A DNA stretch of 64,000 nucleotides from Streptococcus ictaluri 707-05. Its GTDB lineage: Bacteria; Bacillota; Bacilli; Lactobacillales; Streptococcaceae. The translations under genes were made by a program, and so were the position numbers. Position 1 is the first letter of the stretch, and each line of letters opens with the position of its first letter. The notes under the pieces were generated by a model that was not told the origin of the DNA, did no database searches, and was given only the letters and a program-made list of their open reading frames with translations. Positions 10,276 through 19,894 of the stretch are shown here, in pieces. The stretch covers positions 372,001-436,000 of the forward strand of contig NZ_AEUX02000006.1 of NCBI RefSeq assembly GCF_000188015.2, read 5' to 3'.

Positions 10276-10985
10276 ATGTCGATCACCTTCGTTTTTTCTT
10301 TCATTTTTTTCAGTAATGGATTAACAACACTTTCTGTAATAATGGTTACCGCTTCAAGAGCAGCTACTTTTACAAAAGAAATCTGTCCTAATTTGGTTGC
10401 ATCAGCTAAGACATAGCTCGTTGTGGCATTAGCAACAACGGCCTTTTTGATAACAGCTTCTTCCATATCGGGTGTTGTGAGAAAATCCTCATCAATACCA
10501 TTCATTCCTAAAAAAGCTTTATCAAAATTGAGTTGCTTAATTTGTTCAAGCGCCACATTTCCGATGCTAGCATCTGTTGTTTGCTTAACATAGCCACCAA
10601 TAATAATGGTTTTAGTACCTGCATCTACCAATCGAGTAGCATGATGGATAGAGTTTGTCACGACAGTGACCTTCTTATTTTGTAAAAAAGGAATTAAAAA
10701 TTCTGTCGTTGTGCCAGCATCCAAAAAAATCACATCATTATCAAAAACGAATTCTGCTGCTCTTTGGGCAATAGCATGTTTGATTTGACTGTTTTTGATT
10801 GATTTTTCTTGATTGGATAATTCTTCCTGTAAAGAATGGATTAGCTCTGCCCCACCATGGACACGGTGTAATTTTCCTTCCTGTTCTAATTCTCCTAAAT
10901 CCCTTCGGATAGTTGAATCTGAGGAATCAAGCAAACGGACTAAATCTTCCAATGTCACATAATTGTCTTGAGCTATTTTCTCCAT
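10272..10985 (-). CDS. fruR: DeoR-family fructose operon regulator
   Basis: A 237-residue DeoR regulator, first gene of the fruRBA operon. The winged helix-turn-helix is at residues 8-60, with recognition helix [16 protein letters not shown] and the family motif RVHGGAEL. The C-terminal domain has the sugar-phosphate sensor features [11 protein letters not shown] and GNVALEQI. Family knowledge: FruR responds to fructose-1-phosphate. The open reading frame is intact although the two structural genes behind it are broken, so it may now be a regulator without targets in cis. Its stop overlaps the fruB start by 4 bases. Confidence 0.92.
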   Translation of the reverse strand: MEKIAQDNYVTLEDLVRLLDSSDSTIRRDLGELEQEGKLHRVHGGAELIHSLQEELSNQEKSIKNSQIKHAIAQRAAEFVFDNDVIFLDAGTTTEFLIPFLQNKKVTVVTNSIHHATRLVDAGTKTIIIGGYVKQTTDASIGNVALEQIKQLNFDKAFLGMNGIDEDFLTTPDMEEAVIKKAVVANATTSYVLADATKLGQISFVKVAALEAVTIITESVVNPLLKKMKEKTKVIDI

Positions 10986-11030
10986 GATTAATTGCTTACG
11001 CTTCGATTTTAGAATAATATCACCTCTTTC

Positions 11031-11077
11031 TGAAATCGTTTACACCTACATTATACTATTTTTCCTTTCATAGTCAA
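11031..11077 (-). promoter_or_regulatory. fruR promoter with catabolite-responsive element
   Basis: On the minus strand a -35 TTGACT (11072-11077), a 16-base spacer and a -10 TATAAT (11050-11055) precede fruR. Just downstream, TGAAATCGTTTACA (11031-11044) fits the cre consensus TGWNANCGNTNWCA at every position. This suggests CcpA carbon-catabolite repression by blocking the start region. Confidence 0.8.
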
Positions 11078-11109
11078 GCACTTTCTTCCAAAAACATTCA
11101 AATTCGGTA

Positions 11110-11143
11110 ATAAAAAAGCTAGAAACCAAAAGATTTCTAGCTT
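11110..11143 (-). terminator. Terminator after panE
   Basis: The hairpin arms aagctagaaa / tttctagctt are followed by a T run on the minus strand, directly downstream of the ketopantoate reductase gene. Confidence 0.8.
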
Positions 11144-11148
11144 AATGT

Positions 11149-12072
11149 TTATTTGATTTTTAAAACATCTTCTTTAGTGTGAATCAATTGCGTGATTAAT
11201 CGACAATATGGTGTATTAATCCCTTGCTTTTGACCTTTGTTATTGACTGCTCCATTCAAGAAATCAATTTCAGTCTTACGGTGATTTTGTACCAAGTCTT
11301 GATGCATTGATGGGTAATGATGAGCAGCTTTGACAGAAGTGTCCATCACATAAGAAGTGATCTCTTCTTCGTTCAGCTCAACTCCTTCAGCCTGGCCAAC
11401 ACTTACAAATTCATGAATAATCTCATGAACCATCTTAAGACCATCTTCACTGGCAAATAATTCACCTATAGTACAATCTAACAAAGCACAAAGTGAATTC
11501 ATTGTTCCATTCACACAGGCTTTTCTCCAAATATTTGGTAAAACATTATCATCATAGGTTGCATTGAGGTTTGCTTGGTTAAGCAATTCTGCCACTTGAT
11601 GTCCTGCTTCTTGATTGTCTTTATCCATGCTTTGTAGATTTAGGGCACCAACACCTTGCAAATGAGCATGTCCTGGGCCTTTTAAGCCTGCTGTCCAAAC
11701 AGTAACACCCATGATGATATTATGTTCAGGAATATATTGACGGATAACATCTTCATGACCAAGACCATTTAACAAGCAAAGTACTTTGGTTTCTTTTCCA
11801 ATAATAGCCTTAATATCTTGAAGCATTTGTGGCAATTGCATTGCCTTAGTAAACAAGATAATCAAATCAGCTTCCTGACTTGCCTGTGTTGGTTTCATGA
11901 TTGGCAACTTAACGGTCTCTTCAACATCACCGGTAATTGTCAATCCATTTTCTTTAATAGCATTGATATGATTTTCCCAATTATCTAATAAAATCACATC
12001 ATTATTTGTTTTAGAAATTTGGTAACCAAAGCGGCAACCCATGGCTCCTGAGCCAGCAATATAAACTAACAT
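11149..12072 (-). CDS. panE: 2-dehydropantoate 2-reductase (ketopantoate reductase) family
   Basis: A 307-residue NADPH-dependent reductase. The Rossmann fingerprint IAGSGAMGCRFG is at residues 5-16, FTKAMQ is in the NADP domain, and the family catalytic lysine region NIWRKACVNGTMNSLCALLDC is at about residue 180-200. Family role: reduction of ketopantoate to pantoate for coenzyme A synthesis. The rest of the pathway is not in the window, so the physiological substrate is an inference. It lies 12 bases downstream of the EIIC-like membrane gene and shares its transcript and terminator. Confidence 0.85.
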   Translation of the reverse strand: MLVYIAGSGAMGCRFGYQISKTNNDVILLDNWENHINAIKENGLTITGDVEETVKLPIMKPTQASQEADLIILFTKAMQLPQMLQDIKAIIGKETKVLCLLNGLGHEDVIRQYIPEHNIIMGVTVWTAGLKGPGHAHLQGVGALNLQSMDKDNQEAGHQVAELLNQANLNATYDDNVLPNIWRKACVNGTMNSLCALLDCTIGELFASEDGLKMVHEIIHEFVSVGQAEGVELNEEEITSYVMDTSVKAAHHYPSMHQDLVQNHRKTEIDFLNGAVNNKGQKQGINTPYCRLITQLIHTKEDVLKIK

Positions 12073-12084
12073 ACTTTCTCCTTC

Positions 12085-13143
12085 TTATCCTTCGAATACA
12101 AAGATATCATTTTTATAGAGTTTCAAGACATCTTGACAGACTTTATGTGCGACAAAAGCAATTCCAAATGGGATAACAAGCCAAGCTAATACAATAATAA
12201 GCAAAGAACTTCCACCTGCTAATGAAGCAATCGGACCTACAGCTCCCACCAAACCAAAACCAGATGAAGCAGGTGTTCCGACTAAATTAAAGAGGGGAAC
12301 AGCTAGAGAACTGATGGCAGCTGTCACTACCATCGGAATAGCCATAATAGGATGTTTTAGGAAGTTTGGCATCATCATTTTCATCGCCCCAAGTGCAATA
12401 GCAATTGGAACACCAGACTTATTCACTTTTAAAGTTGCCCAAACAAGAACGGCTGCTGTAGAGGCAATTCCCATTGAAGCAGCCCCTGCGGCAAGTCCAT
12501 TTAAACCAACAGCTAAACCGATAGCAACCGTTGAAATGGGACTAACAATCAACAAAGCAAAAGCAATGGCAATCAAAATAGACATCAAAACGGGCTGTAA
12601 TGTGGTAAAGGAATTAATCCCTTGTCCAATCAATGTTGTGACATAAGAAACATATGGTAATAATTTCCAACCAATATAACCAACACCTGTACCAATGATT
12701 ATTGGTAACAAAATGATTGGTAGTGATCCAAATTTATTGCCAAACCATTTAACCGCTAATACAGCAAGGCTAGCTGTAATCATCATATTAATGAGATCAC
12801 CAATACCAACTAACTGGAAGCCACCTTTACCAACGGCAGTCACAATTTCTGGATTAAATTTCCAAGCACCTGAACCAATATATGCAGCACCACCGACTGC
12901 TAGTTGTTGCATGGGATTGAATTTAAATTGTTGTCCAATTAAGAAACCTGCCATGATTGGCGTGAAAAATTGAAAAACTTGTACCACATGTAAAAATTCA
13001 GCTGCTGTGGCATTTGGTAAGAGGGGCTTTAAAAAAGTGGCTAAAATAGCATTTGGAATTAGTGCTACAACAATTGCAATTGCTGTACCAGTTAAAACTT
13101 TATTCATAAAAGAACTGAATGTTTCTTTAGGTGTAGTTGTCAT
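12085..13143 (-). CDS. EIIC-type (PTS_EIIC_2) membrane transporter
   Basis: A 352-residue integral membrane protein with about 9-10 hydrophobic helices. It resembles the PTS_EIIC_2 group, which occurs without EIIA/EIIB partners and has no phosphorylation site. I chose MTTTPKETF (13143) as start because of the GAGGT about 8 bases upstream; the longer frame begins at 13161. Motifs seen are FFTPIMAGFLIGQQF, AVGGAAYIGSGAWKF and VGTPASSGFGLVGAVGPIASL. Tight linkage to panE hints at transport of a pathway-related metabolite such as pantothenate or a precursor, but that is only context. Confidence 0.72.
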   Translation of the reverse strand: MTTTPKETFSSFMNKVLTGTAIAIVVALIPNAILATFLKPLLPNATAAEFLHVVQVFQFFTPIMAGFLIGQQFKFNPMQQLAVGGAAYIGSGAWKFNPEIVTAVGKGGFQLVGIGDLINMMITASLAVLAVKWFGNKFGSLPIILLPIIIGTGVGYIGWKLLPYVSYVTTLIGQGINSFTTLQPVLMSILIAIAFALLIVSPISTVAIGLAVGLNGLAAGAASMGIASTAAVLVWATLKVNKSGVPIAIALGAMKMMMPNFLKHPIMAIPMVVTAAISSLAVPLFNLVGTPASSGFGLVGAVGPIASLAGGSSLLIIVLAWLVIPFGIAFVAHKVCQDVLKLYKNDIFVFEG

Positions 13144-13294
13144 CTTGTGACCTCGATTCATCTATATTTATCGTGAAAAAACTCACATTTTTACATTGTT
13201 TATTCTATCACAAAGATGATATCTTGTCTTTAAGTCTTTCAAAATGACCTATAGTAATTTGTAATAGTTCCATAATAATATTTTATAGACTACC

Positions 13295-14290
13295 TTAATC
13301 CTCAATCAAGGAAGTGGAATGCACTACTCGATTATCACGCTCTGGATACATGTACTGAATGGCTTGATTCACTGCCATTGGTACCTCTCCAAAACCAGTA
13401 GCAATTAAATCTACCTTACCTTCATATTGAGCTGCATCTCCAATTGCAAATATTCCTTTTTGACTCGTCTCAAAAAGATGAGAGACATTTAAGCTAGAGC
13501 GCTTATAATCCAATTGCCAATTTTTTAAGTTTTTGTTGGAACTAGAAAAACCAAAGCTAACAATTAAGCTATCTAAGTCAAGACTAATGGTCTCATCTGA
13601 CTTCACTTTTTGTACGATTAATTGTTTGGCAAAGCCATCTTCACCTTTTAACTGTAAAGGTACATAAGGCGTCAAAATTTCAACTCCAGATGCTTTCAAT
13701 AATTCGACACTGTGTTCATGGGCTCTAAAGGCATCACGACGATGGACCAAAGTCACGCTTTCTGCTAAACCATACAAGGCTAAAGCCCAATCCACCGCTG
13801 AGTCACCACCACCACAAATCACAACTTTTTTACCTGCAAACTGATCTAACTGATGCACATTATAAAAAATATTATTGTCAGCAAATATTTCTTCATTTTC
13901 CAAGCCTAAGGTTCTTGGAGCAAAGGCGCCATTACCACAAGCAATAATAATGGATTTACTGTAGTGACTGCTTTTATTTGTCTGGATAAGGAAGTCTTGC
14001 TCTCTTTTTTCAAACCCAAGCACCTCTTCTTTTAAACAAATCGTAATGCGATCCTCAAAACGCTTAATTTGTTCCAAAAGTTGATCCGTTAGTTCCGCAC
14101 CTGTCAAGGAAGGGTAGGCTGGGATATCATAAATCACTTTTTCTGGATAAAGAATGGCTGGCTGACCACCCAATTCAGATAGACTCTCAATAATCTTGAC
14201 CCTCATTCCTCGAAGTCCAGCATAAAATGCAGAAAAAAGTCCCACCGGACCTCCGCCAACAATGGTAATATCATATTGTTTTTCTGACAC
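13295..14290 (-). CDS. Ferredoxin/flavodoxin-NADP+ reductase, thioredoxin-reductase-like
   Basis: A 331-residue FAD/NAD(P)H flavoprotein of the Bacillus YumC type. The FAD-binding motif [15 protein letters not shown] is at residues 10-24, the NADPH motif [14 protein letters not shown] is at about 160, and the second FAD motif [12 protein letters not shown] is near 285. It lacks the CxxC redox pair of true thioredoxin reductase, which is the mark of this reductase class. It supplies electrons to ferredoxin or flavodoxin. The start ATG touches the trmD stop region. Confidence 0.88.
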   Translation of the reverse strand: MSEKQYDITIVGGGPVGLFSAFYAGLRGMRVKIIESLSELGGQPAILYPEKVIYDIPAYPSLTGAELTDQLLEQIKRFEDRITICLKEEVLGFEKREQDFLIQTNKSSHYSKSIIIACGNGAFAPRTLGLENEEIFADNNIFYNVHQLDQFAGKKVVICGGGDSAVDWALALYGLAESVTLVHRRDAFRAHEHSVELLKASGVEILTPYVPLQLKGEDGFAKQLIVQKVKSDETISLDLDSLIVSFGFSSSNKNLKNWQLDYKRSSLNVSHLFETSQKGIFAIGDAAQYEGKVDLIATGFGEVPMAVNQAIQYMYPERDNRVVHSTSLIED

Positions 14291-15021
14291 TATTGTCCTC
14301 CTTCTGTCAATTCTTCTTTAATAGACTGAAATATGAGCTTCTCTTCCTCTGAAAAAACATAATGCTCCAATAAATCTGGCCGTCTCAAATAGGTTTTCTT
14401 CAAACTTTCTTTCAAGCGCCATAAACGAATATTTTCATGATGTCCACTCATTAAAACATCTGGTACAGTCATGCCACGAAAATCATAGGGACGGGTGTAT
14501 TGAGGGTACTCTAAAAGTCCTGATGAAAAAGAGTCATCTTGATGGCTACTCTCTTTACCAATAACACTTGGAATTAAGCGTACTGTTGCATCAACAATGG
14601 TCATGGCAGCTAATTCTCCACCCGTTAAGACAAAGTCACCTAAGGACAATTCATCTGTGACACGACTCTTAATGCGCTCATCATAACCTTCATAATGTCC
14701 ACAAATAAAAATTAACTCTTCCTCAAGAGCTAATTCTTCAGCAACAGCTTGGGTAAAAGCTTTTCCTGCAGGATCAAGAAGAATGACCCTTGGTTTTTTT
14801 GAGTCTAGCTTATCAAGGGTGTCAAAAATAGGCTGTGCGCGTAGCAACATGCCTTGCCCTCCCCCATAAGGCTCATCATCAACATGACGGGACTTTTCTG
14901 CATTTTCTCTAAAATTATGGTAACGGATATCTAAAAGTCCTTTTTCCACTGCTTTACCAACTATGGAATGTTCCAATGGGGCAAACATTTCAGGAAAAAG
15001 CGTCAAAATATCAATCTTCAT
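14290..15021 (-). CDS. trmD: tRNA (guanine-N1)-methyltransferase
   Basis: Methylates G37 of tRNAs using S-adenosylmethionine. The start was set at [13 protein letters not shown] (15021), the conserved TrmD N-terminus; it overlaps the rimM end by 11 bases. The deep trefoil-knot motif [19 protein letters not shown] is at about residues 127-145, with [12 protein letters not shown] before it. The 243-residue length is standard. The rimM-trmD pairing is conserved in bacteria. Confidence 0.95.
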   Translation of the reverse strand: MKIDILTLFPEMFAPLEHSIVGKAVEKGLLDIRYHNFRENAEKSRHVDDEPYGGGQGMLLRAQPIFDTLDKLDSKKPRVILLDPAGKAFTQAVAEELALEEELIFICGHYEGYDERIKSRVTDELSLGDFVLTGGELAAMTIVDATVRLIPSVIGKESSHQDDSFSSGLLEYPQYTRPYDFRGMTVPDVLMSGHHENIRLWRLKESLKKTYLRRPDLLEHYVFSEEEKLIFQSIKEELTEGGQ

Positions 15022-15529
15022 CATCCAATCCTTCCATGATATCAACATCAACCCGTTTGTTTTCAATATCAACAGCTAAAATAACTGGAGGAATATAAGG
15101 CAACAACAAATCACGTTTGCCTTTACGTTTAACGACCCAAACGTCATTAGCTCCTGGTTGCAAAATTTCCTTAATGACACCAATCAACTGATCTTTCTCA
15201 AAGACTTCCAAACCTATGATTTGATGGTAGTAAAATTCTCCCTCTTCCAAATCGCCTTGATGGTCTTCAGAAACCTTGAGTTGGTAACTTTTGAATTTTT
15301 CAATGTCATTAATATGATACATGCCCTTGAATTTGACAATGTCAAAATTCTTTTGCTTTCTGTGACTAGCAATCTCAATCTCTGTCACAAAAGAGTCCTT
15401 ATCATCAAATAAGGCTAGTTTAGCTCCTTTTTTAAAGCGTTCTTCAGAAAAATCGCTGACAGATAGAACACGCATCTCACCTTGTAAACCCTGGGTATTG
15501 ACAATTTTCCCAACGTTAAAATACTTCAT
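15011..15529 (-). CDS. rimM: 16S rRNA processing protein RimM
   Basis: A 172-residue 30S maturation factor that acts on the S19 region. The N-terminal RimM domain begins [21 protein letters not shown], and the C-terminal PRC barrel includes [32 protein letters not shown] and the closing [11 protein letters not shown]. The length matches the family. It is transcribed with trmD. Confidence 0.95.
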   Translation of the reverse strand: MKYFNVGKIVNTQGLQGEMRVLSVSDFSEERFKKGAKLALFDDKDSFVTEIEIASHRKQKNFDIVKFKGMYHINDIEKFKSYQLKVSEDHQGDLEEGEFYYHQIIGLEVFEKDQLIGVIKEILQPGANDVWVVKRKGKRDLLLPYIPPVILAVDIENKRVDVDIMEGLDDED

Positions 15530-15690
15530 AGTAACTCCTACTCACTAAAATGATTGCTTTTGTCTCAGATATATCTCTTGACTTATCCTTTTAAAAAGAA
15601 TCATTTTCAAATCAATTCATTCCTATTATAACATGTTATTCCCTATTTTGCACTTGCAAGTCCCAAGATTCCTCTTCAATCCCTTCAGAA

Positions 15691-15735
15691 CCAAAAAATC
15701 TCTATTTAGAGGGCTCTGCCCTCTAAATAGAGATT
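15691..15735 (-). terminator. Strong terminator after surface-protein gene
   Basis: A perfect 18-base stem (15697-15735, arms aatctctatttagagggc and its complement, 3-base loop) is followed on the minus strand by six T residues. Confidence 0.88.
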
Positions 15736-15763
15736 TCTCAACTTTTAAATTTGAACTAGTCTA

Positions 15764-17272
15764 TTAGTTCATTTTTTTCTTAGCAATCAAAAGAAGACTT
15801 GCTAAGCCAAGCATTACTACTCCAACTAAACTTAAAATAGTAACAGCTTTATCACCTGCTTTAGGAAGTGTTTTACTGTCTTGTTTTACTGGATCTAGTG
15901 ATTTTTTGGCATTGTCTACCTTATCACTTGTTTTGTCAGCTGACTTAGTAGAATTTTTATCTGATTTTGTCATATCAGAAGCATCTTTGTCAGTTGCTTT
16001 CTTAATTTGATCAGCCTTCAAGTAAACACTAACATCATTTCCTGGTGTCAAGTCACGCATTTTCACATCATTGACTAATAGACTGTAGAACATACCATCC
16101 ATCAATTTATCAGTAACCGTAACTTTACCATCTTTATCAGTCATCATTTCTGCCATTACTTGACCAAGTTCATTTTTCAAAGTCACTTTTTGATTTGGAA
16201 GACCTTGGCCATCTGCATCTCTAACTGTCACAGTTAAAGGTGTTTTTGTTGTTGGTACTGCTTTTTGACCTTCTCCTTTAGCATAGAAAGCAACTGCTTT
16301 TTCAGCACCATTTTCACTGGTTCTAAGTGTGTAGCCTTTATCTTCTCCGTCTACTTTGACACTGATATTACGAGATAATGGTAATTTTTTGAAGATAGCT
16401 TGTCCACTTGCGTTCGTTTTAACAGAAGTCAAAGCAAGTGCCTTTCCGTCTGTGATATCAAATAAAGCAACTTCTTTACCTTCAAGAGCTTTACCCTCTT
16501 TATTCATAACAGTTGCTACAAAAGTGAAGCCTTCTTCACTCTTTTGACCAGTTGAAGGATCTGATTTTGTAGAAGAATCCTTTTTGTCATCATGTTTATG
16601 TTCTGAGCTTGATTGATCTAAATAAACAGTAGAATAATGTCCTGGCATATTTTCTGCTAATTTTTTACCATCAACATAGATCTGATAGAAGGTGCCATCC
16701 ATCAATTTTTGACTAAAACGTGCCAAACCTTCCGCATTGCTTACAATAGTTTCAATGTCATTACCTTGTGCATCTTTTAAAGTCACAGATTTGCCTGCGA
16801 TAGCTTCTGCATCTTGATTACGAACAAAAACATCTAAAGGAGATGTACTGTAAGTAGGTGTTCCTTGACCAACACCTTCTGCTGTAAAACTAGCTACTTT
16901 TGTTGTGTTAGCTTCACTTGTACGCAAGGTATAGCCTTTAACTACACCATCCACTGAAACACTAATATTACGATTAGTTGGAAGAGCAGAAAAGATAGCT
17001 TGACCTTTGGCATCAGTTGTAAGTGTTTGAAGCACTTTGCTAGCACCATCAGTCACATCACTGACAACAACAATTTTACCGGCTAAGTTGTTTCCTTTAG
17101 CATCAACAACTGTAGCAATGAATTGAAAATTCCCATTTGCTTGAGCTACTGTCACAGCTGTTGTTGGAGTATGGGCTTGAACTGTTGACATTGTTGCTTC
17201 TGAAGCCAAAACCACACTTGATAAAGTCACTACTGTAAGTAAGCCAGTAGAAAGTTTAAAATCTTTTTTCAT
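15764..17272 (-). CDS. Cell-wall-anchored surface protein with duplicated Cna_B/SpaA-like domains
   Basis: A 502-residue secreted wall protein. The start is at MKKDFKLS, just behind AAAGGAG. A signal peptide covers about residues 1-35. Two homologous halves of about 180 residues follow (NFQFIATVVDAKGNNL and GFTFVATVMNKEGKAL), each with two beta-sandwich-like modules and shared blocks such as GYTLRTSE and KLMDG. The halves are separated by a short His/Lys/Asp/Ser linker (SSSEHKHDDKKDSS). After a Lys/Ser/Asp-rich wall-spanning stretch the sorting signal is LPKAGD, a hydrophobic helix and KKKMN. LPKAG differs from canonical LPXTG by Ala for Thr. The function is unknown; adhesion is only a guess. 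Two AdcR-type boxes upstream suggest zinc-controlled expression. Confidence 0.85.
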   Translation of the reverse strand: MKKDFKLSTGLLTVVTLSSVVLASEATMSTVQAHTPTTAVTVAQANGNFQFIATVVDAKGNNLAGKIVVVSDVTDGASKVLQTLTTDAKGQAIFSALPTNRNISVSVDGVVKGYTLRTSEANTTKVASFTAEGVGQGTPTYSTSPLDVFVRNQDAEAIAGKSVTLKDAQGNDIETIVSNAEGLARFSQKLMDGTFYQIYVDGKKLAENMPGHYSTVYLDQSSSEHKHDDKKDSSTKSDPSTGQKSEEGFTFVATVMNKEGKALEGKEVALFDITDGKALALTSVKTNASGQAIFKKLPLSRNISVKVDGEDKGYTLRTSENGAEKAVAFYAKGEGQKAVPTTKTPLTVTVRDADGQGLPNQKVTLKNELGQVMAEMMTDKDGKVTVTDKLMDGMFYSLLVNDVKMRDLTPGNDVSVYLKADQIKKATDKDASDMTKSDKNSTKSADKTSDKVDNAKKSLDPVKQDSKTLPKAGDKAVTILSLVGVVMLGLASLLLIAKKKMN

Positions 17273-17282
17273 TTTTTCTCCT

Positions 17283-17326
17283 TTTTTCACCCACATACTT
17301 AACTAGTTAAGTATGTGGGTGAAAAA
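17283..17326 (-). promoter_or_regulatory. 44-bp perfect palindrome containing an AdcR-type box, abutting the ribosome binding site
   Basis: A perfect inverted repeat with 22-base arms centred at 17304/17305. Its core TTAACTAGTTAA (17299-17310) matches the streptococcal AdcR consensus TTAACYRGTTAA fully. The left arm ends against the AAAGGAG of the surface-protein gene, so as RNA it would also form a long hairpin beside the ribosome binding site. Confidence 0.8.
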
Positions 17327-17365
17327 TAATTAACCGTCTCAGGTCATTAACATAGTACCATCATT

Positions 17366-17383
17366 TACTTAACCAGTAAAGTA
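17366..17383 (-). promoter_or_regulatory. Second AdcR-type box overlapping probable -35
   Basis: TTAACCAGTAAA (17369-17380) matches 11 of 12 bases of the AdcR consensus and shares the flanks tact/agta with the first box. On the minus strand it overlaps the probable -35 TTTACT; a 17-base spacer leads to TACTAT as -10. Occupancy would block RNA polymerase, fitting zinc-dependent repression. Confidence 0.72.
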
Positions 17384-17404
17384 GTTTAAAGGAACTTACT
17401 AAAA

Positions 17405-17436
17405 GAAAAAAGCTTGCTAGTAATACTAACAAACTT
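17405..17436 (-). terminator. Terminator after khpA
   Basis: Near-perfect arms aagcttgctagt / actaacaaactt, with a minus-strand T run, end the rpsP-khpA transcript. Confidence 0.65.
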
Positions 17437-17457
17437 TTAGTCTAGTGAAACAATGAA

Positions 17458-17697
17458 TTATTTCTCATCAATTACTAAACGAACTTTTTTTCCTAAGGTT
17501 GGAACCGAGTAGACAATCGATCTTATCGCTGTAATAGTACGACCTTTTTTGCCGATAACACGACCGATGTCCTGAGCATCCAAGTCAAGATGATACTCCA
17601 TAAAGTCAGGAGTATCTTCAATTTTTATGGTAAGTTTATCGGGTTGTGAAATCAAAGGTTTCACAATAGCGATAATAAGATTTTCAATGGTATCCAT
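17458..17697 (-). CDS. khpA: KH-domain RNA-binding protein KhpA
   Basis: A 79-residue single KH-domain protein. The GxxG loop is in [17 protein letters not shown] (residues about 42-58). Family knowledge: KhpA pairs with KhpB (Jag) and influences RNA metabolism, cell length and division in streptococci. It lies 9 bases downstream of rpsP, the conserved arrangement. Confidence 0.93.
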   Translation of the reverse strand: MDTIENLIIAIVKPLISQPDKLTIKIEDTPDFMEYHLDLDAQDIGRVIGKKGRTITAIRSIVYSVPTLGKKVRLVIDEK

Positions 17698-17706
17698 AGG
17701 CTTTAA

Positions 17707-17979
17707 TTATTTAGAAAATTTTTGATCGTGGAACTTAGCCATAACACCAGCTTTTGAGAAGATGGTACGAACAGTATCTGAAGGTTGTGCACCTTTTGAC
17801 AACCAATCAAGGATACGGTCTTCTTTAAGTGCTACTTGGTTTTCAGCTACAAGTGGGTTGTATGTTCCAACTGTTTCGATAAAACGACCATCACGTGGTG
17901 CACGTGAGTCTGCAACGTTAATACGGTAGAAAGGTTTTTTCTTAGAACCCATACGAGTCAAACGAATTTTAACTGCCAT
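17707..17979 (-). CDS. rpsP: 30S ribosomal protein S16
   Basis: A 90-residue S16 with the family start [26 protein letters not shown] and the motif [12 protein letters not shown]. It is a structural part of the small subunit. First gene of an rpsP-khpA operon. Confidence 0.97.
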   Translation of the reverse strand: MAVKIRLTRMGSKKKPFYRINVADSRAPRDGRFIETVGTYNPLVAENQVALKEDRILDWLSKGAQPSDTVRTIFSKAGVMAKFHDQKFSK

Positions 17980-18093
17980 TGTTATAATGTCTCTTTTCTT
18001 TTTGATAATAAGTAAGAAAATGGCACAGCCACTTCTTATATAATTTAGTATAACCTAGTTTTTATTTGCTGTCAAGTTTTTTTCTTGACACAT

Positions 18094-19832
18094 TTAAAAT
18101 GAGGTGAAAATAATTCGAATCAAACGATCAAAAAAGGAGTTTTCTCTTTTTAGCTCATGACTTAATGCCTTTACTTCTTGAGGGTAATCTGTAATCATTC
18201 CTTGGATTGGTTTTTGCAAATAAAATTCCATACGGTCCCCCTGATTGATTGTCCACACAAAGAGTTCTTTTTTCTTTAATAGCGCTTGAGAGGATAGGCG
18301 TGAACGATATGAAAAATCTTCAATAACATAAAAATCAATCTTCTCTTCTCCCAAAAAGCCAATTTGAATAGGGATTACATAACCAGTTTTAATAGAAGGA
18401 GCTTTTCTTTCAATCTCTTCCATAACTTTCAGATTTAGTGATATGACCTTATTTTCTGTTCCGACTCCTAACCGACGATAGGTCTCAAGAAAAAGATCAA
18501 CATAATTTTTAGGTTCACTTCCTGTAGGTTTCAATTCAATTAGCAAAGGCATTTTGAGTTCCTTTGCTTTCTTATAAAAAGTCTCAAATGAAACAAAATG
18601 ACTTTTAAATTTGCCTTGATGAATAGGTGTTGACTCTAATTGAGCTAAAGTCATATGTCTCACATCATTGGTGATACCAGCCAAGCGTTTTAAGGAATTA
18701 TCATGAGAGACTACAAATTGATTGTCTTTTGTTAACATTAAATCTAATTCTACCGCATCACTCTTAGCTCTGTTAGCACCTTCAAGTGCTTCGATAGAGT
18801 TTTCTACTCCTGCCGAAACAAGCCCCCTATGAGCAATTACTTGTTGATTTTCTGAAGGCTCTAAAAAAGTAAGTTTACCCAGTGATCCAAGTGCAAATCC
18901 TAAAGTTAATAATAACAAAAGTATGAGGGAAATAAAGCTTCTTTTTCGTCTTATTCTTTTCTTGGGTTCCCAATTTGGCATGAGGTCATTTTTTAGAAGA
19001 ATAGCAACTGCTAATTTTAAAAAAATGGTACTAAAAAAGATGATTTCCCAAACCAAAGTTAGTGAAATGACTTGAATGGTCAAGCGATTTCCATCTACAT
19101 AAAAGAAGAAAATGACTGCCAGAATTACCATAATTAAGGTTGCCATTATCGTTATGACAAAAATTGCTAATCCGGCTAACCTCGACAGCAGCCCCAGCGT
19201 TCGTCGACGTGTTTTTTCCAACTTTCTATCAGAGCTGCTTGTGCTGATATTTTTTTCAAGGATAAAAGAGGTAAAAAATAGACAAATCGTAAATTCAGAT
19301 AAAACATGCTTCCAAGTAACAGAAAAAGAAGGTATTTAGTTGTCTCACTCTTAGAAAGTTCCGACATAATAAAATCCGGTACATAAAGTTTTTCCGTAAT
19401 AACAGAAGATAAACCTAGCTTTAAAATTGGAATAGTCAGTACAATATAGGTTAGGATTACTAATGGTTGCCAACCCATAACATATTTTCTAAGATGCTGT
19501 ATGTAATAAGTTATTGTTTTTTTAAAATTCCTCTGAGATAGTCGTTTTTCAGCAATAATACGATATAAAATAAAAAACTCAAGGTGAATAAAAGCGACTA
19601 ATACTAAAAAGTAGAGCAAAAATAAAAATAAAGCAAGCGGATTCTTAACAAAAGTTATGATGTTATCTTTATCTAAATGATACTGTCCAGATACATCTAA
19701 AATCAGATAAAATAACTCCGATAGAGCCAAATTTGCAATAGTGACAAAGAGCAACTGAAAAACACTGGCTTTTATCAACCATTCCATTTTGATTTTTTTC
19801 ATAATCGACAGTAATTCAGATAAAAAAGACAT
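18094..19832 (-). pseudogene. Membrane-anchored glycerophosphodiester phosphodiesterase, frameshifted
   Basis: Two adjacent frames make one protein of about 579 residues. The first (19832-19176) has about six membrane helices and ends LIESWKKHVDERWGCCRG. The second carries more helices and then the GDPD catalytic domain: AHRGLVSAGVENSIEAL, DAVELDLMLTKDNQFVVSHD and LIELKPTG. The frames join at a run of six A at about 19219-19224; seven A would give SWKKTRRRTLGL and restore the gene. The intact family protein hydrolyses glycerophosphodiesters at the membrane. As read, only the N-terminal membrane part is produced unless an internal TTG is used. It could be true decay, slippage or a sequencing error. 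Confidence 0.82.
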
Positions 19833-19894
19833 GTCAATTTACTCCTTTCCTCAATATTATGAAAAATTCCCAGTTGAGCAAGCTCAGCTAGGAA

